From: Mytilus californianus
Taxonomy: Eukaryota; Mollusca; Bivalvia; Mytilida; Mytilidae
DNA: 64,000 nt
Direction: 5' to 3'
Assembly: GCF_021869535.1 (NCBI RefSeq)
Contig: NW_026262712.1
Span: 103,916,140 to 103,980,139, forward strand
Each line of letters starts with the position of its first letter. Position 1 is the stretch's first letter. The translations under genes and the position numbers were made by a program. Shown in pieces: positions 58,601-64,000 of this stretch. Under the pieces are notes generated by a model. It was not told the DNA's origin. It did not search any database and saw only the letters and a list, made by a program, of their open reading frames with translations.

Positions 58601-61600
58601 AAAAATGTGTCAGATGACCTCGACCTCATTTCATGGATCAGTGATCAAGGTTAAAGGTACGTGATTAGGTCCGTTTCTCAAATACTATAAGCAAAAGGTC
58701 AACTATATTTGGTGTGTGGAATGATTGTAATGGGTACATGTCAGTCTGGCAGGTTTCATATGACCTTGACCTAATTTTCATGGTTCATTGGTCAATGATA
58801 AGTTTTTGTGTTTTGGTCTGTTTTTCAAGTACTATAAGCAATAGGTCAACTATATTTGGTGTATGGAATGATTGTAAGGTGTACATGTCTGTCTGGCAGG
58901 TATCATCTGACCATGACCTCATTTTTAAGGTTCATTGGTCAATATTAAGTTTTTGTGTTTTTGTCTGTTTTTCAAGTACTATAAGCAATAGGTCAACTAT
59001 ATTTGATGTGTTGAATGATTGTAAGATGTACATGTCTATCTTGCAGGTATCATCTGACCTTGACCTTATTTTTATGGTTCAATGGTCAATATTGTGTTTT
59101 TGTGATTTGGTCTGTTTTTCAAATACTTAGCTATATTTGGCGTATGGAATAATTGTAATGTGCACATGTCTGTCTGGCAAGTATAATCTGACCTTGACCT
59201 CATTTTCATGGTTCATCGGTCAATGTTAAGTTTTTTGTGTTTTGGTCTGTTTTTCAATTAGCGTACACAATAGGTCAACTATATATGTCTGTCTGACATG
59301 ATTTATCTGACCTTGACCTCATTGTCATAGATCTTTAAAAATGTTAAGGTTCTGTAATGCTTTTAGTATAACCTTTATCTTTAAGACTTTCAACATAAAA
59401 CTAATGGTCAGTAAAGCAGACGAGACATTTCAGCGTGTGCACTCTTGTATTTATTTTTGTAATAATTTACATAAGATTATATAGGGATATGCTCTGGACT
59501 TTAACAGTGCTTAATCTAAGATCAGTAGGGAGATAGGAAACAAAACTATATTTTTTTTGCCTAACCATGTTGGCAGTCACAAAATAATGCATTTTAATTT
59601 AGATTCGAAAGATTGATGCTGATGCACAAAAATTAAATGAAGTTGATGTTTTATTGCAGCATCATGTCAAACTATGCTGTCATTGCCAGTGGATTTTGAC
59701 ATCAACAAAGTTTTAGGTAAGTATTTTTAATTTAGATACTTTATAGGATATAGAGATTGAGAAGTAACAGGGTTTGTTAAAAAATAACTTCTTGAAACAC
59801 AACTCGATTTAGAATTAACCAAATGTAAAAAGACATTGCCATTCATGATATGATTTGAAAGGAAAAAAGCACAATAGAAATATAGATTGAAAACCGTTTA
59901 ATTTTCTAGGTCAGTTTTTACAGAATCAGCAGGGGCCAGATGACAATCCAGAAATGTTGAGCACATCTTCACTAAGAAGAAAACTTTTCTTCCAGGGAGA
60001 TAACTCTGGAGTTGCTATTAGTCCTGTTAAGTAAGTTAAACAATTACTGGGGAAATCTCCTTGATTTTCAAGACAAAGAACGGACCAGAACTACATGTCT
60101 TCATACAGACTGTTTACAGACCTTGAGAACTAGCATGCTTAAAACCTGACATATTTATATCACATTTATACGTTCATGTTCTTATATGCAAATGATATTT
60201 CCCATTGGATGTTAAAACACTAATTTGTCATCATCATCTTATTTTCAAAAACTGGAAATTTTAAAAGTCTCATCTAAAAATGAATGATGTTATGTGTGAT
60301 GTGATCAGTTTGTACAAAACAGTACCTTTACAATAAAATAAGACTTCATACTCAAGTTTCACATTACAGTTTTACTGTTCTGTAGTTGTAAAGATTCTAG
60401 AACAATACCTTAGAACCTTGTAACTCAATATTTTTATAGAAGAAAAAAGGATTCAGTTATATGATAATCAATTGCTATGTAGAAAGTTGCTGATATTTTC
60501 TGTTTTTATTTCAGAGGGTTTTTAGGAAAAGATGAATCAAGATTAGCTGGTGGTTGTGCTTCACCAGTCATTCTGTCTTCTAAAACTCCACAGAAAACAG
60601 AGAACCATGCTACTCCACTAAAGACTCCGTCAAGGGTAAAGTTTTCTTCTTCAAACATGATGAAAATACTAAAAATTTATCCATCTATTTCTCTTGGTTT
60701 CCCTCTAGATCAGTGCATATTATTCAATTCTATTGCATTGCATGATTGAAGTTATTTTAATACCTTAAGTAATAAAAAAAACTAATAAAGATGAAAGACT
60801 ATACCTAAAATAGGTTATGTCAAAACATGAATCTGTTTAACTTATATTTTCACTCAAAGGTATAACTATATTACCATACCTGAAACCACCTTGAAAGTCT
60901 TGTGATACCAAGCTCACCTCAAGTGCAGTAGGTTGTGTGTTTGATCCCCAACTGAAAATCTTCAAGCTGAAAAACTGTAAAATTAATATTTCCTGCATTT
61001 CTACCTAGCATGTGGCATTTAGAAAAAAAGTCTGAAAACTGGTTGAATGTGATTCTGAAAAATTTTATGGTAAAGTGATGTCTTTCTTTAGACTGCCTCA
61101 CTTTATGCTGGCATTTAATATCTTGCTCAGCATTATTGTCTAATAAAAAACAGGTTTCATATTCATATATTACAGTCAAACCTGCCTTAACGGTCACCTT
61201 GTTTCAGTGGTCACCAGCCTCTAAAGGTCACTTTCAGACCCTCCATAACATTTTCTCTATATAATTTAACTCATTTCAGTGGTCACTTTATTTTCGAACG
61301 AAATCATCATTTCAACTTTTAACAACGGTCATTTTAATTTTTTAACTACCAAAAATTCTTCATTGCAAAAAATACATGTTATCAATACAGAAGTAAAAAT
61401 GAAAATCTAAACCAGTTAGCAACAATGATTGCACAATAGATGGTAAATTTTTAATTCGCCTTGTTCCATTCTTTTCAGTTTCCATTGAAAACAGTATCAG
61501 CGACTGATTTCCCACGAATATTCCGACATTTTCATCAAATTTACAGCTCCGGGATCCGCCATTTTTTATTTCACTGCTCGCAAGTTCTGCAACTCTAACG

Positions 61601-63208
61601 ATTGAAAACACTAAAACAATTTGACCTGATCCTGTCCACGGGTGATGTCGGAATCGGAATTTTTTGGAACCTTGTTTCAAAGGTCACCTCTCTTGAGCGG
61701 TCACTTTTGATACTTCCAAAGAGTGACTGCTTAATACAGGTTTGACTGTACATTAATATATTACCTTCCTAAATCAGTCTTCATGCTAAGCCACATGCCC
61801 AGCAGCCCAAATTGCTGTCAGGCCTGTAAAAATATGTCTCCAAAAATCGAGTTCCAGGCCTGTTGATTTAAAAGTTTATTGTGAAGACTGCTAAATATCC
61901 CTGTAAAATTGCCTTTAGACATTTAGCATCTATACATAGATCAACCATACCAACATTTAATTAGGGCCTCGCCGAATGGCGGGTTTCCCTATAGTGATCA
62001 GTCTGTCCGTCCGTCCGTCTGTAACAAATTGTGTCCGCTCTATATCTAGAGAACCATTATGATTTCAAAGTCTATACTTGACATGTATATTAACCAACAC
62101 CAGAGGGTGTGTCATGATGTATGTACAACTTCCTAGGTCAAAGGTCAAGGTCAAAAACTTTGGTTTCAGTTGACAACCCCATGTCCTATGGTAATGATCG
62201 TGTCCGCTCTATATCTTGAGAACCATTATGATTTCAAAGTTTATACTTGACATGTATATTAACCAACACCAGAGGGTGTGTCATAATGGATGTACAATTT
62301 CCTAAGTCAAAGGTCAAAGTCAAAAACTTTGGTTTCAGTTGACAACCGCATGTCCTATGGTAAGATTGTGTCCGCTCTATATCTTGAGAATGGTATGATT
62401 TCAAAGTTTATATTTGACATGTATATTAACCACCACTAGAGGGTGTGTCATAATGTATGTACAACTTCCTAGGTCAAAGGTCAAGGTCAAAAACTTTGGT
62501 TTCAGTAACCCCATGTCCTATGGTAAAGATACAAATTTTTTACCACTCGTTGTTCACAAAGGGGCCCACAGAGATGGCTCCCATCTCAATGATATCTAGT
62601 TATATCTATGACTAATTGTCCTGATGAATATTTGTAAAAAGGTTGAAAATAGTGTATCACAACTTATTTATGTAGAATATTTTATTAATCTTGTTGACTA
62701 TTGTTGTATAGTTTTTGGTAGTGATATATTAACACTTACATGTTTCCTTGGGTTTTTTCACTGTGCATTTAGAAGTTAGCTTTATGACTTTTAAGGAATT
62801 TAGCCAAAGTCAAATAATTTATTGATATAAAATTCCAAAATCTGGATTGTCACCAAAAAACAGAACAGAACAAGCATTAATTATTATTATTATATATATA
62901 CATGTTTATTCTAGACAAGTAGTAAAAAAACTAATGAAAGAAAAATATTTTTTCTTCCATTTTAAATGAGGATGTACAAACTCCCAGGCAGTTATCTACA
63001 GATACATGTTATAATATAAATGTATAACAGTTTAATTAATCATCTTTAAATATTGCTAATACATGTACATGTATTCTTTTTCAGAATCAGTTTTCTTCTA
63101 GTCCTATTAAGAATGTAAGAGATTTACATACACCATTGTATAAAAGGACACCAGGTGAAAATTTTCTGGACAACCTGGACTTCTCACCTATTGTTCACGG
63201 TCATCTGT
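52463..63208 (+). CDS. BORA: BORA (protein aurora borealis), nine coding exons, 3' end beyond window
   Basis: Exons: 52463-52617, 54647-54977, 55433-55521, 57800-57909, 58259-58348, 59660-59716, 59910-60030, 60515-60635, 63085-63208. All phases agree, giving 399 residues so far. Conserved blocks in family order are NPFEFD...MSPGVF (130-150), FRWSIEHLAVLHPADID (165-181), AIDTFF...APSP (204-218), CQTMLSLPVDF (261-271) and SLRRKLF (298-304). Bora is an intrinsically disordered cell-cycle protein. Phosphorylated by Cyclin A/B-Cdk, it binds and activates Aurora A so that Plk1 is activated at mitotic entry. Ser146 and Ser217 align with human Ser41 and Ser112. About 130 residues precede NPFE, far more than in the human protein. 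Many SP/TP sites are present. The identification is firm; the extent of the first exon and the last donor are less so. Confidence 0.92.
53634..53703. repeat. TTGTACAAATTATAATTTGTACAA-type palindromes, left cluster (name shortened: TGTACAAATT modules)
   Basis: Several copies of the self-complementary core TGTACAAATTATAATTTGTA lie in BORA intron 1. Confidence 0.8.
53704..54155 (+). mobile_element. Repeat element starting TACCCCCGCTTT with duplicated interior
   Basis: It opens with an inverted pair, ATACCCCCGC / GTGGGGGTAT. CCGTCC repeats and two copies of a ~185-bp unit (AGGATTTCTGAAATTTGGT, CAGATTCATCACTCAACAAC) follow. It ends GGGGGTATCATCAGTGAGCA. I recognise this end as a mussel repeat. 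Confidence 0.7.
54247..54412. repeat. TGTACAAATT palindrome modules, right cluster
   Basis: At least six further copies of ATTTGTACAAA-type palindromes follow, so the element between is bracketed by them. Confidence 0.8.
54647..54977 (+). CDS. BORA: BORA exon 2 (NPFE/SPGVF block)
   Basis: The acceptor is tttttttcag and the donor AAAAG|GTATTG; phase 2 in, phase 0 out. It is rich in Ser/Thr-Pro and contains VTPQRLGPKNPFEFDVEHL and MSPGVF. Confidence 0.93.
55433..55521 (+). CDS. BORA: BORA exon 3 (FRWSI block)
   Basis: The acceptor is tctttttacag and the donor ATGG|GTAATA; phase 0 in, phase 2 out. It encodes KAFRWSIEHLAVLHPADID. The Phe and Trp are the residues reported to bind Aurora A. Confidence 0.94.
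55975..56563. mobile_element. 589-bp hAT-like element, 15-bp perfect inverted ends
   Basis: It starts CAGAGTTCGCGAAAA and ends with the exact reverse complement. TTAAAAT flanks both sides (55968-55974, 56564-56570), close to the 8-bp duplications of hAT elements. Minus-strand frames inside are not recognised. It lies in BORA intron 3. Confidence 0.75.
56943..57110 (+). repeat. Dispersed repeat, second copy
   Basis: See 49237: the same blocks appear in the same order. Confidence 0.8.
57800..57909 (+). CDS. BORA: BORA exon 4 (AIxxFF...PSP block)
   Basis: The acceptor is ttttgtttcag and the donor CCAG|GTATTC; phase 2 in, phase 1 out. It contains RAIDTFFSNNLVAPSPATG. The Trp that follows PSP in human Bora is Ala here. 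Confidence 0.93.
58259..58348 (+). CDS. BORA: BORA exon 5
   Basis: The acceptor is tacttttaag and the donor GAAG|GTATTT; phase 1 in and out. It encodes QRLGCLPEELQGSIKKQLPG and a short polar tail. Confidence 0.82.
58600..59345 (+). repeat. Repeat family R3, ~146-bp tandem, about five units
   Basis: Units read GGTCAACTATATTTGGTGTG, TACATGTCTGTCTGGCAGGT, CTGACCTTGACCTCATTTTC and ATGGTTCATTGGTCAAT. The 138-codon frame here comes from the array, in BORA intron 5. Confidence 0.93.
59660..59716 (+). CDS. BORA: BORA exon 6 (LSLPVDF block)
   Basis: The acceptor is ttttattgcag and the donor TTAG|GTAAGT; phase 1 in and out. It encodes SCQTMLSLPVDFDINKVL, a highly conserved Bora motif. Confidence 0.93.
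   Translation, partial: HHVKLCCHCQWILTSTKF
59910..60030 (+). CDS. BORA: BORA exon 7 (SLRRKLF block)
   Basis: The acceptor is taattttctag and the donor TTAA|GTAAGT; phase 1 in, phase 2 out. It contains TSSLRRKLFFQGDNSGVAIS followed by PVK. Confidence 0.93.
60515..60635 (+). CDS. BORA: BORA exon 8
   Basis: The acceptor is tttttatttcag and the donor AGG|GTAAAG; phase 2 in, phase 0 out. It encodes a Ser/Thr-Pro-rich disordered stretch (CASPVILSSKTPQKTE). Confidence 0.85.
61173..61748. mobile_element. 576-bp pogo/Tigger-like MITE
   Basis: It starts CAGTCAAACCTGCCTTAA and ends TACAGGTTTGACTG. TA flanks both sides. 'GGTCAC' phrases recur near the ends. The CAGTnAAACCT terminus and TA duplication are typical of pogo elements. 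It lies in BORA intron 8. Confidence 0.75.
61960..62535 (+). repeat. ~168-bp tandem repeat, three units
   Basis: Units carry GTGTCCGCTCTATATCTTGA, ACATGTATATTAACCAACAC and CCTAGGTCAAAGGTCAAGG. A CCGTCCGTCCGTCTG lead-in precedes them. Confidence 0.9.
63085..63208 (+). CDS. BORA: BORA exon 9, last one in the window
   Basis: The acceptor is ttctttttcag and the likely donor CTGT|GTAAGC; phase 0 in, phase 1 out. It encodes NQFSSSPIKNVRDLHTPLYK and on to LDFSPIVHGHL. If not spliced, the frame stops at 63228-63230, so a short terminal isoform is possible. Confidence 0.75.
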
Positions 63209-63837
63209 GTAAGCAGTGTATTATAATTTGACTTTATAATTAAGTGCCAGTCAGCCTTGTAATTATGTGGTGAAAAAACTAAAAGAAAAAAAACATGCCA
63301 ACAAAAACTAAGTTGTTTGGTATAATATGATTCCATATCACTTCTTAATCTGTTAAGGGCTGTTCCAAATTTAAATGAATTGGGGATTGAAGGCACTCAA
63401 ATTGATAAATTGTGGGTGGTTGCATTTCTTTTAGAATTTTGTTAAAATAACAAGTAAAATAAAAATTTAATATTATGGGTAATAGGGGTAAAAAAAAAAG
63501 AGCCTCCCATTCATCCATGCATTTAAATCTGGAACAGCCCTAACTACAAACATGAATTATTTTTAGTTGTCTCATTAATTTACAAATAAGGGGAGCTAAC
63601 TCAATAAACATAATACAGATTTCTATCAAGTAACCAAGCATGCTAAAATGTGTTTTATGTGTTACGAATAATTTTCAGTAAATATAAATTTGACGGAATT
63701 GTAATTACATATGAACAGCATATATACAAATGTTAAAAATCACCCATTTTCACAAATGAAATTAACAAAACAAATAGTTTAAAACAAAAACACCCTATTA
63801 AGAACTGAAATAAATAAAAACCATCACCCTATATTTT

Positions 63838-64000
63838 TATGCCCCACCTACTATAGTAACGGCAGTAGTGGCATTATGTTTTCTCGTCTGTGCGTCCATT
63901 CGTTAGTCTGTCCTTCCGTCCGTCTGTCCCACTTCAGGTTAAAGTTTTGGGTCAAGGTAGTTTTTGATGAACTTAAAGTCCAATCAACTTGAAACTTAGT
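63838..64000 (+). repeat. Start of a dispersed repeat cut by the window end
   Basis: GCCCCACCTACTATAGTAAC and CCTTCCGTCCGTCTGTCCC are typical of mussel repeat 5' ends. Confidence 0.5.

Noticed and set aside
58714..59130. 138-codon open frame resembling a membrane protein
   Set aside because: It falls exactly on the R3 tandem units in a BORA intron.
61360..61680. 106-codon minus frame
   Set aside because: It lies wholly within the pogo-like MITE and has no transposase motif.

Overview
The window looks like nuclear DNA of a marine bivalve, most probably a mussel (Mytilus or close kin). It is AT-rich and its genes are split into small exons by long introns. Between them lie tRNA-derived SINEs, inverted-repeat elements, non-LTR retrotransposon scraps, 'TGACCTTGACCTCATTTTCATGG'-type tandem blocks broken here only for naming, and many minisatellites. 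I recognise several of these dispersed families from mussel sequences in memory; no search was run.

Layout. 1-17,000 is mostly repeats: a SINE cluster at 0.3-1.3 kb, an inverted repeat pair at 3.1-4.0 kb, tandem arrays at 7.7-9.1 kb, four copies of one dispersed family at 10.8-14.3 kb, and foldback elements at 14.4-15.5 kb. From 17,103 to 32,636 (+) runs a CNBD2-like gene (cyclic nucleotide-binding domain-containing protein 2), assembled here from 11 exons whose splice phases all agree. It encodes 766 residues, with the N-terminus unresolved upstream. 32,700-42,600 is repeats and decayed reverse-transcriptase fragments. MZT1 (MOZART1), a small gamma-tubulin-complex subunit, lies on the minus strand in three tiny exons (46,139 to 42,687) with a poly(A) signal. 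BORA (protein aurora borealis, the Aurora A activator) starts at 52,463 on the plus strand and leaves the window after its ninth coding exon at 63,208.

How the genes relate. MZT1 and BORA are both mitotic-spindle genes and sit head to head. As I recall, the human pair at 13q22.1 has the same arrangement, so this may be ancient microsynteny and possibly a shared promoter. CNBD2 is a sperm-flagellum cAMP-binding protein in mammals and seems unrelated to them. An RFX-type X-box lies in one of its introns.

Most unusual signal. In the CNBD2-like gene two exon ends, each with its splice donor, have been amplified into minisatellites. One is a 57-bp (19-codon) array of about 40 units whose first 12-13 units stay open in frame. 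The other is a roughly 40-bp array of eight units that produces eight successive donor sites. No intact autonomous transposon, tRNA gene, rRNA gene or CRISPR array was seen.
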